Below, piece by piece: positions 8,778-18,264 of a DNA stretch of 51,769 nucleotides; the first letter of the stretch is position 1; each line of letters begins with the position of its first letter. This DNA comes from Candidatus Sungiibacteriota bacterium. GTDB taxonomy: Bacteria; Patescibacteriota; Minisyncoccia; Sungbacterales; HO2-52-23. The notes under the pieces are model-generated. The model did not search any database. It saw only the letters and a list, made by a program, of their open reading frames with translations, and was not told where the DNA came from. The translations under genes and the position numbers were made by a program. The stretch is taken from contig JACQRW010000018.1 of NCBI GenBank assembly GCA_016206285.1, positions 1 to 51,769 of the forward strand, in the 5' to 3' direction.

Positions 8778-10679
8778 CTACTTTTGTTCGTCTTCTGCAC
8801 CAGGGGCGCTGCCCTGATCGCCTGATTGGGGCTGATTCTCGTCCGGCTGTTGCGGTGGCTGTTCGGCTGCCGGATTCTCTTTGTACATCGCCTCGCCTAT
8901 TTTTTGGAGCGAAAGCGACAGGTCTTCCGATGCGCGCTTGATGGCATCCGCGTCAGCACCGTCTTTTATGCCCCGCACTGCAGCTATTTTTTGCTCGATC
9001 TCGCTTCTCACATCCGCAGGCACCTTATCGCCCGCATCGCGCAATGCTTTCTCGGCCGTATAGGCCAGTGTATCCGCAGTATTGCGCATGTCTGCCTGCT
9101 CGCGCTTTTGCTTGTCTTCATCCGCATGCAATTCTGCATCCTTTTTCATCTTCTCGATCTCATCTTTGGAAAGCGAAGTGGATGCCTCGATTTTAACCGA
9201 CTGCTCCTTGCCTGTCTTCTTTTCTTTGGCTTTTACTGCCAGCACTCCGTTCGCATCTATATCAAACCCAACTTCCACCTGCGGCATGCCGCGCGGCGAC
9301 GGAGGAATACCATCAAGAATAAATCGTGCAAGAATCTTATTGTCCGCAGCCATCTCGCGCTCACCCTGCAATACCACGATCTCAACTGAAGTCTGATTAT
9401 CCGCAGCAGTTGAAAAGGTCTGGCTGCGCGATGTTGGCACCGTGGTATTTTTTTCAATCACCTTAGTCATGACTCCGCCGAGCGTCTCGATCCCGAGCGA
9501 CAACGGCGTTACATCAAGCAACAGCACATCTTTCACTTCGCCCTGCATCACGCCTCCCTGCACCGCAGCGCCAAGCGCCACAACCTCATCCGGATTGATC
9601 GTCCGGTTCGGCTCCTTGCCAAATAAACCTTTTACCCGCTCTACGATTGCCGGCATGCGCGTCTGCCCGCCTACCAGCACGATCTCGTCAATGTCGGACA
9701 ACTGGAACCCGGCATCTTTCACCACCTGTCTGGTGATCTCGATTGATTTGTCAATCATGTCAGCCACGATTTCTTCAAGCTTCGCCCGGCTGAATTTCAT
9801 AACCAGATGTTTCGGCCCTGACGCATCGGACGTAATGAACGGAAGATTGATTTCCGTTTCCGGCGTGGTTGAGAGTTCGTGCTTTGCCTTTTCCGCCGCT
9901 TCTTTCAGACGCTGCAATGCAAGCGTATCTTTTGAAATATCAATCGCCTGCTCTTTTTTATATTCATCCACGATCCAAGTGATAATACGCTGGTCAAAAT
10001 CGTCTCCGCCAAGGTGCGTGTCGCCGCCTACCGCCTTCACCTCCACCGTATCGCTGCTCACCTCCAGCACGGACAAATCAAACGTGCCGCCGCCAAAATC
10101 ATACACGACAATCTGTTCGTCTTTCTTTTTATTAAACCCATATGCAAGGGCTGCTGCGGTCGGTTCGTTTAAAATTCTGCTGTTTGCCTTGAAGCCTGCG
10201 ATTTCAGCAGCCGCCTGGGTGGCTTTGCGCTGCGCATCGTCAAAGTAAGCCGGTACGGTAATCACCGCCTCATCAATTTTTTGCCCGAGCTTCTCCTCCG
10301 CATCCGCCTTCATTTTTTGCAGCACCATTGCCGAAATCTCCTCCGGCCGCATCCATTTTTCCCCAAGTTTTACCTCAACGCCACCATTGGCGCTTTCTTT
10401 GATTTCATATGGCAGCAGCACTTTATCGCGCTGCACTTCCGCATCGCTAAATTTCCGCCCGATCAGCCGCTTTACCGAGTACAGCGTATTTTTCGGGTTG
10501 GTCACCGCCTGGCGCTTTGCCAGCAATCCAACCAGCCGGTCTCCAGACTTCGACAGCGCTACCATGGACGGCGTAGTCCTATTCCCCTCCTTATTCTCCA
10601 CGATCTTCGGCTCCCCGGCCTCGATCACCGCCATCGCCGAATTCGTCGTCCCCAAATCAATCCCCAGTATTTTTGCCAT
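8778..10679 (-). CDS. dnaK: Molecular chaperone DnaK (Hsp70)
   Basis: [53 protein letters not shown]; canonical. Confidence 0.98.
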   Translation of the reverse strand: MAKILGIDLGTTNSAMAVIEAGEPKIVENKEGNRTTPSMVALSKSGDRLVGLLAKRQAVTNPKNTLYSVKRLIGRKFSDAEVQRDKVLLPYEIKESANGGVEVKLGEKWMRPEEISAMVLQKMKADAEEKLGQKIDEAVITVPAYFDDAQRKATQAAAEIAGFKANSRILNEPTAAALAYGFNKKKDEQIVVYDFGGGTFDLSVLEVSSDTVEVKAVGGDTHLGGDDFDQRIITWIVDEYKKEQAIDISKDTLALQRLKEAAEKAKHELSTTPETEINLPFITSDASGPKHLVMKFSRAKLEEIVADMIDKSIEITRQVVKDAGFQLSDIDEIVLVGGQTRMPAIVERVKGLFGKEPNRTINPDEVVALGAAVQGGVMQGEVKDVLLLDVTPLSLGIETLGGVMTKVIEKNTTVPTSRSQTFSTAADNQTSVEIVVLQGEREMAADNKILARFILDGIPPSPRGMPQVEVGFDIDANGVLAVKAKEKKTGKEQSVKIEASTSLSKDEIEKMKKDAELHADEDKQKREQADMRNTADTLAYTAEKALRDAGDKVPADVRSEIEQKIAAVRGIKDGADADAIKRASEDLSLSLQKIGEAMYKENPAAEQPPQQPDENQPQSGDQGSAPGAEDEQK

Positions 10680-10706
10680 AATGTTTGTAGTTATTTGTTA
10701 GTATTC

Positions 10707-11276
10707 TTAATCTTTCGCCAATCTCACCCTCGCCGGGCGGATCACCCGTCCCGCAAGCATGTACCCTTTCTGCACCTCTTCCGCCACCGTGCCCGCAGGT
10801 TTGTCCGACTCGACTTCGCCGATGGACTCGTGTTTTTCCGGATTGAATTCCTCGCCGGGCGTTACTTCAATCTGCACAACGCCTCTTTTCTTGAACACAT
10901 CGGTCAGCTGCGAGCGGATCATGAGTACACCCTGCTCAATCTGGCTGTGGACAGTTTGCTGTCCGCCAGAGGCGGAGAAACTTTGCAGCGCCAGATCAAA
11001 ACTGTCCAGCACCGGCAGGAGATCGCTCAACATGCTTTGCGTAATAAAACGTCCCAAATCCTCCAGCCGTTTCCCTTCATCCTTTTTATAATTTACCGCA
11101 TCCGCCTGCGCCCGCTGCCAGCCATCTAAATATCCCTTCTTTTCTTCCTCGCACACGCGCAATTTCTCGCGCATTTTTTTCAGCCTGCTTTCTTCATCCG
11201 GCAGATTCATCTCCTCATCTTCAAGCAATTCGATATCTTCAGTATCTTTTGTTGTGTCTTGATCCATAGGCGTCAT
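10707..11276 (-). CDS. grpE: Nucleotide exchange factor GrpE
   Basis: LLPVLDSFDLAL...GVVQIEVTPGEEFNPEKHESI; operon position. Confidence 0.93.
   Translation of the reverse strand: MTPMDQDTTKDTEDIELLEDEEMNLPDEESRLKKMREKLRVCEEEKKGYLDGWQRAQADAVNYKKDEGKRLEDLGRFITQSMLSDLLPVLDSFDLALQSFSASGGQQTVHSQIEQGVLMIRSQLTDVFKKRGVVQIEVTPGEEFNPEKHESIGEVESDKPAGTVAEEVQKGYMLAGRVIRPARVRLAKD
10959..10978. repeat. Short palindromic mini-element inside grpE
   Basis: TCCGCC-aga-GGCGGA; encodes SASGGQ. Confidence 0.55.
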
Positions 11277-11280
11277 TATA

Positions 11281-11991
11281 TTAAAAATTTCTAATTTCGT
11301 GCAGAAGCGAGATGACCTTTTGATAATCCATCCGTTTCGGACCGATCAGAGCCAGAAAGCCCTCAAACCCCGCAGGATGGCGCCATGACGATACGATCAT
11401 CGCATGGCTTCTGCCCTGGGCCAGAGGATTTTCTTTGCCAATAAATACGCGCCCGGCCGCATTGCGCGATTGCTCGCATAAGCCCCGCACTTCGTCATCC
11501 AGCGAATCAACCAGCCGGCCAAAATCTTCCAGATAGCCAACATCCTGAAATTCCGGCTCCTTCAAAATCTGAGAAAAACCGACATCGTAAAATAATGCAT
11601 CATCAAATAATCCTGCTGCGGTAAAAGCTCCGGTCATGTGTGAAATCATCCGGCTGAATTCTTTTACAAAGACATCTTCGTCGTCGGAATCCGCAAATAA
11701 TTCGCGGATTTTTGTGCGCTCCCGGCCGGTTAGCTCGCCATCTTCATCGGTTAGATAATCCACAAAAAACCGGTACCCTTTGTCTGTCGGCACCCTGCCG
11801 CTGGACGTATATGGCTGCTCCAAATATCCAAGCTCATCCAAAGCCAGCATCTCATTGCGAATCGTCGCCGCCCCTACATCCAAATCCAGTCCATGCATAA
11901 TATCCTGCGATGCCACCGGCCGCGCAGTCCGCACATATTCGCGCACAATCGCGCCCAAAATAGATTGCTGCCGCTCCCCTAACATCTTCAT
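11281..11991 (-). CDS. hrcA: Heat-inducible transcription repressor HrcA
   Basis: LGERQQSILGAIVREYVRTARPVASQDI...GAATIRNEMLALDELGYLEQPYTSSGRVPTDKGYRFFVDYL; HrcA signature. Confidence 0.95.
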   Translation of the reverse strand: MKMLGERQQSILGAIVREYVRTARPVASQDIMHGLDLDVGAATIRNEMLALDELGYLEQPYTSSGRVPTDKGYRFFVDYLTDEDGELTGRERTKIRELFADSDDEDVFVKEFSRMISHMTGAFTAAGLFDDALFYDVGFSQILKEPEFQDVGYLEDFGRLVDSLDDEVRGLCEQSRNAAGRVFIGKENPLAQGRSHAMIVSSWRHPAGFEGFLALIGPKRMDYQKVISLLHEIRNF

Positions 11992-12076
11992 AAGAAAAAA
12001 CAACGAGGTGGGTTGTAGTCCCGGACTGTTCCTCTTTGCAGAGTCCCTGCCCTGCTACAAGCTCTCCACCCACCCC
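11992..12076 (-). other. Structured hrcA 5' leader with terminator-like hairpin
   Basis: GGTGGGT (12069-12075 minus) pairs ACCCACC (12007-12013); TGTAG/CTACA stacked inside; followed by T-rich tract before ATG, with no clear SD. Confidence 0.5.
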
Positions 12077-12093
12077 TTATAGTATAGAGCAAT

Positions 12094-12120
12094 TAGCACT
12101 CTCATGTCAAGAGTGCTAAA
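12094..12120 (-). promoter_or_regulatory. Perfect CIRCE operator overlapping hrcA promoter -35
   Basis: TTAGCACTC-N9-GAGTGCTAA; minus-strand TTGACA (12106-12111) and TATACT (12082-12087), 18-nt spacer. Confidence 0.97.
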
Positions 12121-12140
12121 ACCGAGTTTTGTGAATTAAT

Positions 12141-12220
12141 GTCATTCCCGACTTGATCGGGAATCCAGGCGCTTTACCATATTCACATATATGCTGGATT
12201 CCCGCTTTCGCGGGAATGAC
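12141..12220. mobile_element. 80-bp MITE-like element, GTCATTCCCG palindromic ends, no gene
   Basis: GTCATTCCCGACTTGATCGGGAATCCAG (12141-12168) ... CTGGATTCCCGCTTTCGCGGGAATGAC (12194-12220); same two ends as the element at 12820-13163. Confidence 0.75.
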
Positions 12221-12321
12221 AGAAAACGGCTCATTTCTGGATTATTCAAAACTCTAAAACAAAAAAGACATTTTTTTGACCCGCCTCCTTGTGAGAAGCG
12301 GGTCGGGACTGGGAACGATTG

Positions 12322-12654
12322 CTACTTACATTTTGTCGCGTACTCGACTTGAAAGTAGATTACCGTTCCCCTTGTCGAAACATCAAATTTTAACCTGCCT
12401 CCAAATTCCGCCTGGAGGGATGCCATTACCTCCGGTAGATCCTTCCCAGTGAGACGAAGTACCACACCCATCGGGGTGCAATACTCCTTGTCCATCTCTC
12501 CTGCCACCAGTTCGATCCCCTTTTGATTCGGCCCATTGATTACAATTCTGGGCCCGCCGGTGCAAAAAAGGACTTGGCTTTCGGCCCGAACTGAGGCGGA
12601 GAAGGCAACGAGGACAGCCGTGATGACCAGAACGGCAAGTGTACGGGTCTTCAT
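12322..12654 (-). CDS. Small secreted protein (signal peptide, 110 aa), unknown function
   Basis: N-terminal MKTRTLAVLVITAVLVAFSASVRA signal; SD GGAGGTG; minus promoter TTGACA-17-TAATAT (12745-12773). Confidence 0.75.
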   Translation of the reverse strand: MKTRTLAVLVITAVLVAFSASVRAESQVLFCTGGPRIVINGPNQKGIELVAGEMDKEYCTPMGVVLRLTGKDLPEVMASLQAEFGGRLKFDVSTRGTVIYFQVEYATKCK

Positions 12655-12819
12655 GGGACACCTCCATGGTGTTAAAAAATGAGCTATCCTTCCAACAGGT
12701 CTTTCGAGCGTATTTGCTCAAACCAACCTGCCGGACGTACCTATATATTAGCATATATTTTATATCTTGTCAAGTTTCCTTGCTCTGGCGATCTGGTATA
12801 CTAAAAGGGTGGTTTTTTT

Positions 12820-13163
12820 GTCATTCCCGACTTGATCGGGAATCCAGTAGATAACAAGCATGCCAAAAATTTATTACGTCTATATCCTAGCGAGTCAGCG
12901 TAACGGTACCCTGTACATTGGCGTAACAAATAATCTTGAGCGGCGCATGTCTGAACACCAGCAAGGCATTGCGGATGGGTTTACCAAAAAGTACCACATC
13001 CACCACCTCGTGTATTATGAGACAACAAATGATATCAACGCCGCACTACAAAGAGAAAAACAATTGAAAAAATGGAATAGAAAATGGAAGCTCGCATTGA
13101 TTGAGAAAAGCAACCCAGATTGGAAAGATTTAATCACTGGATTCCCGCTTTCGCGGGAATGAC
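12820..13163. mobile_element. GIY-YIG gene cassette bounded by GTCATTCCCG palindromes
   Basis: Left end 12820-12847 and right end 13137-13163 identical to the ends at 12141-12168 and 12194-12220. Confidence 0.7.
12860..13162 (+). CDS. Small GIY-YIG nuclease domain protein
   Basis: YYVYILASQRNGTLYIGVTNNLERRMSEHQQG...KKYHIHHLVYYE...REKQLKKWNRKWKLALIEKSNPDW; C-terminus TGFPLSRE and stop are encoded in the repeat. Confidence 0.92.
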   Translation: MPKIYYVYILASQRNGTLYIGVTNNLERRMSEHQQGIADGFTKKYHIHHLVYYETTNDINAALQREKQLKKWNRKWKLALIEKSNPDWKDLITGFPLSRE

Positions 13164-13264
13164 AGAAATGGTTAAAAGAGTTTTGCCCCCTTGCGGAGGC
13201 GAGGCCGAAGCCCTTTGTATCTCCAACATATCAGACATAAAATAACCTGTCAAGCCACAAACTT

Positions 13265-14173
13265 ATGCGTACAATCAAACTCAACAACATTTCATGGATC
13301 TCGTTGATAAGGCCAAGTCAGGACGATATTCGGGAGCTTCATAGCGAATTTCCGGAGATTCATCCGCTGGTGATTGAAGAATTGATCACTCCTACTATCC
13401 GTCCGCGGGTGGAGCATTATGAGCATCATTTGTATATGGTGCTGCATTTTCCGAAAGTCATGCCCGATGGCGAAACCATTACCACGCGGGAAATGGATTT
13501 TATTCTGATGAAAAACGCGCTTATCACGGTGCAATATGATGATACGCTCATGCTCAATGAGTTTATGCACGAGTGCGAGCACGCCGAAGCCGCAGAGCGT
13601 TTCGGTAAAACACCGATCCATCTGCTTTACTATATGCTCCGGGAACTTTTTGCCGAGTCTCTCACTGAACTCGACCGCATTCAGGGGTTGATTGACGAGA
13701 TCGAAGAGCGTGTATTTAACGGAGACGGCAAAGAGATCGCGAAGAAGACATCTATCTTAAAACGCAATGTGCTTGATTTCCGCCGCGCGATCAAACCGGA
13801 ACTATATACATTTGAGTCTTTACGCGAACGCGCCACTGAATTTTACGGCCCGTCCGTACGGCCGTTTCTCATTGACCTTGCCGGCGAGCACCAGAAAGTG
13901 TGGAGTCTGCTTGAAAACCATGAAGAAGCGCTTAACGCGCTGTTTGAAACCAATAACGCGCTGATTGCCGACCGCACGAGCACCGTCATCAAGACCCTGA
14001 CAATCATGGCATTTCTTACCTTCCCGCTCACGCTTATCTCCGGTGTCTTCGGCATGAATACACTCTACACGCCGATTGTTGAATACCGCCACGGATTTTG
14101 GATTATCGTCGGCATCATGGCAGTATCAATGATTGTTATGGTAACCATATTCAAAAAGAAAAAATGGCTGTGA
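13265..14173 (+). CDS. corA: CorA-family magnesium transporter
   Basis: C-terminal FPLTLISGVFGMNT (GMN motif) and two TM helices. Confidence 0.93.
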   Translation: MRTIKLNNISWISLIRPSQDDIRELHSEFPEIHPLVIEELITPTIRPRVEHYEHHLYMVLHFPKVMPDGETITTREMDFILMKNALITVQYDDTLMLNEFMHECEHAEAAERFGKTPIHLLYYMLRELFAESLTELDRIQGLIDEIEERVFNGDGKEIAKKTSILKRNVLDFRRAIKPELYTFESLRERATEFYGPSVRPFLIDLAGEHQKVWSLLENHEEALNALFETNNALIADRTSTVIKTLTIMAFLTFPLTLISGVFGMNTLYTPIVEYRHGFWIIVGIMAVSMIVMVTIFKKKKWL

Positions 14174-15564
14174 TCAAGCTCTATAATACGCTGACGCGAA
14201 AAAAAGAACTCTTCCGCCCGATCCGCAAAGATCGGGTTGGTTTGTATACCTGCGGCCCGACCGTGTATAACTATATGCACATCGGCAATCTGCGCACATA
14301 TATATTTGAAGACACCCTGCGCCGAACGCTGGAGCATGCAGGCTACAAAGTCCGGCATGTGATGAATATCACCGATATTGAAGACAAGATCATCCGCGAT
14401 GCACAAAAGGCAAATGAGTCAATCTTTGATTTTGTAAAGCCGTACGAAAAAGCTTTTCTTGAAGACCTGCAAAAACTCAACATTGAGCAGGCGTGGAAAT
14501 ACCCAAAAGCAACCGACCATATACAAGAAATGGTCCGGCTCATTCAGAAACTGCTCAAACGCAAGATGGCTTATGCCGATGCAGACGGATCCGTATATTT
14601 CGATATCTCTTCCTTTCAACCTTACGGCCGATTAAGCAGATTGCGAAAAGATAAGGCAAAATCAGGAACACGCGCCTTGAATCGGCAGGATGAATATACA
14701 AAAGACAATATACAGGATTTTTCGCTCTGGAAAGCAAAACATGCGCCAGACGAACCATCCTGGGCCACGCCCTTTGGCGAAGGCCGACCCGGCTGGCATA
14801 TCGAGTGCTCTGCCATGTCCATGAAGTATTTAGGGGAGACATTTGATATCCATGGCGGCGCAGTTGATCTTATTTTTCCGCACCACGAAAACGAGATCGC
14901 ACAGTCCGAAGGAGCGACCGGCAAACCATTTGCACGTTTCTTTATCGAAGGCGAGCATCTGCTCATCAACGGGCAAAAAATGTCCAAATCACTCGGCAAC
15001 TTTTTTACACTCCGCGATATTGAAGCAAAAGGCATTGACCCGCTCGCGTTCCGGTATCTCATGTTCACCGCGCACTACCGCGCCAAGCTCAACTTCACAT
15101 GGGAATCGCTCGCTGCTGCGGAACAATCACTTGAACGACTCCGGGATTTTGTACGAAATATTCCCCCAAAAAAGAGTAGGGCAAAAAAACGCGTTTCGAC
15201 AACGATCTATCGCGCCAACTTTGAAAAAGCGATTTTCAACGATTTGGATATGCCAAAGGCCATTGCCGAAATATGGAAGCTGATCCGAAAAGTCAATTCC
15301 GCAAAAGATCAGTATGACCCGTCTGAACTGCAAAAACTGTTTGCCGATTTCGACCGCGTGCTTGGCCTTGGTCTGAAAAATATAAAAAAAGAGATTGTTC
15401 CGCCTCATATACTTCAACTCGCCAGCCAGCGCGAAGAGTACAGAAACCAAAGAGCATGGGGCGAAGCAGATGCGCTGCGCAAAGAAATCGAATCCCTGGG
15501 GTACGCTGTAGAGGATAGGCCGGAAGGTCCGCGAGTCAAGAGAGCGAACCGGCAGGATACTTGA
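14164..15564 (+). CDS. cysS: Cysteinyl-tRNA synthetase
   Basis: LYTCGPTVYNYMHIGNLRTY; GWHIECSAMSMKYLGETFDIHGGAVDLIFPHHENEIAQSE; KMSKSLGNF. Confidence 0.97.
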   Translation: MAVIKLYNTLTRKKELFRPIRKDRVGLYTCGPTVYNYMHIGNLRTYIFEDTLRRTLEHAGYKVRHVMNITDIEDKIIRDAQKANESIFDFVKPYEKAFLEDLQKLNIEQAWKYPKATDHIQEMVRLIQKLLKRKMAYADADGSVYFDISSFQPYGRLSRLRKDKAKSGTRALNRQDEYTKDNIQDFSLWKAKHAPDEPSWATPFGEGRPGWHIECSAMSMKYLGETFDIHGGAVDLIFPHHENEIAQSEGATGKPFARFFIEGEHLLINGQKMSKSLGNFFTLRDIEAKGIDPLAFRYLMFTAHYRAKLNFTWESLAAAEQSLERLRDFVRNIPPKKSRAKKRVSTTIYRANFEKAIFNDLDMPKAIAEIWKLIRKVNSAKDQYDPSELQKLFADFDRVLGLGLKNIKKEIVPPHILQLASQREEYRNQRAWGEADALRKEIESLGYAVEDRPEGPRVKRANRQDT

Positions 15565-15565
15565 T

Positions 15566-15613
15566 TTTATAATCCAGAAAATATGACGATCGTCTTAGTT
15601 ACTGGATTATAAA
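15566..15613. repeat. Nested palindrome D (core GACGATCGTC)
   Basis: Arms TTTATAATCCAG (15566-15577)/CTGGATTATAAA (15602-15613); inner 15585-15594; symmetric 7-nt spacers. Confidence 0.9.
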
Positions 15614-15623
15614 TTTAAGAATA

Positions 15624-15661
15624 TTTAAGAACTCTCCCGGCATGCCGGGAGAGTTCTTAAA
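15624..15661. terminator. 38-bp perfect palindrome, probable terminator hairpin
   Basis: TTTAAGAACTCTCCCGGCATGCCGGGAGAGTTCTTAAA between convergent genes. Confidence 0.6.
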
Positions 15662-15677
15662 ATTATCCGAATCCCCT

Positions 15678-15995
15678 TTATTGCACCGCCAGCGAATAAT
15701 CCTGGCCTCCGGCTTGCGGGCTGTATTCAAATATGGTCGAGTCAAGCGGTTTGGAGCGAAGATATCCTTCGTCGTAAAGTTCATCAATCATTGCAGGCCC
15801 CCCGGTAACTTGCGGATAAGCATTATGATCCGAATAATAGAGCTCCAGCACGGTTGCAAGCTGATGTATGTTTGCCGTGTTTGCTGCGGAATTGGCACTT
15901 GCGATTATGTCATCTGCCTTCAAAAGCACTCCGTTTACCATAATCGTACCGCCGATAAGTGAAGTGATAAGCATTTGCAAAAGTGTTGTATTCAT
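15678..15995 (-). CDS. Pseudopilin-like (GspG/type IV pilin-like C-terminal domain) protein
   Basis: ANIHQLATVLELYYSDHNAYPQVTGGPAMIDELYDEGYL...FEYSPQAGGQDYSLAVQ; canonical prepilin motif not seen. Confidence 0.6.
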   Translation of the reverse strand: MNTTLLQMLITSLIGGTIMVNGVLLKADDIIASANSAANTANIHQLATVLELYYSDHNAYPQVTGGPAMIDELYDEGYLRSKPLDSTIFEYSPQAGGQDYSLAVQ

Positions 15996-16148
15996 ATGTT
16001 TACATTATAGCATAAATTTATATATTTGTCAATATCTCTGCCGTGCGAAACACGCAAGCAAAATAACGCCCAGATAAGGCTTATTTTACCCCTTGCGAAA
16101 AGCAGGCTGCACGGGATATGCTTGAGTATATTTCGATAACATTTTCCT

Positions 16149-17519
16149 ATGGCAAGACCCCCAAAAACCGATACAAAAGGCATTCGAATTCCTCCTCAAA
16201 ACATCGAGGCGGAGATTTCAGCACTGGGATCGCTTATGCTCGATAAAGACGCGATCTTTCAGGTTGCCGATGCGCTTGATCCGCGGGACTTCTATAAGCC
16301 GGCGCACCGCGAGATATTCGAAGCTATGCTTGATTTGTTTTCGCGGCGCGATCCGATTGATGTATTGAGCGTCACGACCCGGCTCGGCGAAAAGGGCCAG
16401 TTGGAAGGAGTCGGCGGAGCAGCGTATCTCACCAGCTTAGTGAATGCCGTTCCCACTGCGAGCCACGTGGCGCACTATGCCGCTATCGTGCGGCGCAAAC
16501 GCCTGCTGCGCGATTTGATCGGCGCATCGCAGGAAATCGCACAGCTCGGCTACCAGGAAGAAGACGATATTGAACAGCTCATTGACGAAGCCGAGCAAAA
16601 AATATTCGGCATTGCAAAAAATTCGCTGCGGCAGGATTTTTTCGCGGTGCGCGATATGCTTGAAGAAACATGGGAACGCATTGACCGCATCCATAAAGAC
16701 CGCGATGCTCTGCGCGGCGTCACTACCGGCTTTAAAGAACTCGACAATATTCTCGGCGGCCTGCAAAAATCTGATTTGGTGATTCTCGCAGCGCGCCCGT
16801 CTTTGGGAAAAACTTCCCTGGCGCTTGATATCGCGCGGCATTCGGCCCTTGCAAAAAATTCTATCGGCGTCTTTAGTCTGGAAATGTCCCGTGAGCAGCT
16901 CATGGACCGATTAGTCGCAGCTGAAGCCCAAGTAGACGGCTGGCGGCTTCGCACCGGACATCTGCGCGGAGAGGGAGAAGACAACGACTTTACCCGCATC
17001 CAGCGCGCGCTTGCCACGCTTGCCGAGACCCCGTTATTTCTCGATGACTCCCCTTCTCCGTCAGTTACCGAGCTGCGCGCCAAAGCCCGCCGGCTCCAGT
17101 CCGAACACAAGCTGGATCTTATTATCATTGATTATCTGCAGCTTATCCGGGGACACGGCAATACTGATTCGCGCGTACAGGAGGTTTCGGAAATCTCCCG
17201 CGGCCTGAAAGCCATGGCAAAGGAATTGAACGTGCCGGTACTCGCGCTCTCCCAGCTCTCGCGCGGCATTGAAATGCGGCCTATGTCACGGCCCAAACTT
17301 TCCGATCTGCGCGAATCAGGCAGCATTGAACAGGATGCGGATGTAGTTATGTTTATTTACCGTGAAGACAAGGTAAAAGAAAATAGCGACCGCCCCAATA
17401 TCGCCGAGATTATCGTTGAGAAACACCGCAACGGCCCCACTGGTAAGGTCGAGTTGTTCTTCCACGAAGAAACTGCATCATTCCGCCCGATCGCGCAGCA
17501 CTACGAAGAACCACTGTAA
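16149..17519 (+). CDS. dnaB: Replicative DNA helicase DnaB
   Basis: PPQNIEAEISALGSLMLDKDAI; LVILAARPSLGKTSLALDIARH; LIIIDYLQLI; SDLRESGSIEQDADVVMFIYR. Confidence 0.97.
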   Translation: MARPPKTDTKGIRIPPQNIEAEISALGSLMLDKDAIFQVADALDPRDFYKPAHREIFEAMLDLFSRRDPIDVLSVTTRLGEKGQLEGVGGAAYLTSLVNAVPTASHVAHYAAIVRRKRLLRDLIGASQEIAQLGYQEEDDIEQLIDEAEQKIFGIAKNSLRQDFFAVRDMLEETWERIDRIHKDRDALRGVTTGFKELDNILGGLQKSDLVILAARPSLGKTSLALDIARHSALAKNSIGVFSLEMSREQLMDRLVAAEAQVDGWRLRTGHLRGEGEDNDFTRIQRALATLAETPLFLDDSPSPSVTELRAKARRLQSEHKLDLIIIDYLQLIRGHGNTDSRVQEVSEISRGLKAMAKELNVPVLALSQLSRGIEMRPMSRPKLSDLRESGSIEQDADVVMFIYREDKVKENSDRPNIAEIIVEKHRNGPTGKVELFFHEETASFRPIAQHYEEPL

Positions 17520-17606
17520 AAAACGTAAAACATAGAACGTAGAACAATAAAATCTTGACCATCTCTCTTATTTATCGTTTTATGTTTTACGTTCTATGGT
17601 TATTCT

Positions 17607-18233
17607 ATGTATCCCAAACCCCTCCAAAATCTCATTGATCTGTTCGCGAAGTTTCCCGGAGTGGGACCGCGCCAGGCAACGCGGCTTGTCTTTTTTCTGC
17701 TTAAACAACAGAACGGCTTTGCCAGTGAATTGCAGTACGGTCTGGCCGGACTTTCGCAAATCAGGCAGTGCAAGCTCTGCTTTCGTACTATAGACCAAAA
17801 CGGATCCGATGAGACTCTTTGTATATTATGCAAAGATCCAAAGCGTGATCACAACACGGTTGCGGTGGTCGAAAAAGAATCAGACATGCAAAGCATTGAG
17901 AACACTCATATCTTCCATGGCCTTTATCATGTCCTCGACGGCGTCGTATCTCCGCTTGATCCGGAATCTCCCAAGCGCCTGCATCTGCGCGAGCTGCACA
18001 GTCGTATCACTAAATTGCTTGAGCACAGCCACAAAGCCGAGATAATCTTGGCCACTGGCTCCACCACCGAAGGCGACACCACCGCCCTTTATATAGACCG
18101 CATTCTCACCCCGCTCAAAACCAGATTTCCTGACCTTACCATAACCCGCCTCGGCCGCGGCCTCTCTCTCGGCTCCGAACTCGAATACGCGGACGAGATC
18201 ACCCTCAAAAGCGCATTGACAAACAGGAAATAA
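17607..18233 (+). CDS. recR: Recombination protein RecR
   Basis: LIDLFAKFPGVGPRQATRLVFFLL; zinc finger CKLCFRTID..LCILC; Toprim VVEKESDMQSIE. Confidence 0.95.
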   Translation: MYPKPLQNLIDLFAKFPGVGPRQATRLVFFLLKQQNGFASELQYGLAGLSQIRQCKLCFRTIDQNGSDETLCILCKDPKRDHNTVAVVEKESDMQSIENTHIFHGLYHVLDGVVSPLDPESPKRLHLRELHSRITKLLEHSHKAEIILATGSTTEGDTTALYIDRILTPLKTRFPDLTITRLGRGLSLGSELEYADEITLKSALTNRK

Positions 18234-18264
18234 AATAATCCCATCTTTTCAGATGGGATTATTT
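18233..18264. terminator. Bidirectional terminator between recR and rplU
   Basis: AAATAATCCCATCT-tttc-AGATGGGATTATTT perfect arms. Confidence 0.75.

Noticed and set aside
9442-10248. 268-aa plus-strand ORF opposite dnaK, and similar long antisense ORFs (e.g. 23854-24846 opposite tgt, 30615-31529 opposite recQ)
   Set aside because: Composition-driven mirror ORFs opposite strongly recognisable genes; no family signature or SD.
12018-12055. RNase P-like motif GAGGAACAGTCCGGGACT in the hrcA leader
   Set aside because: Resembles the conserved GAGGAAAGTCCGGGCT only locally; the leader is under 100 nt with none of the remaining RNase P core.
12296-12325. Hairpin GACCCGCC...GCGGGTC after the secreted-protein gene as a normal terminator
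   Set aside because: On the gene's strand it is followed by an A-run, not a T-run, so it does not fit a standard Rho-independent terminator.
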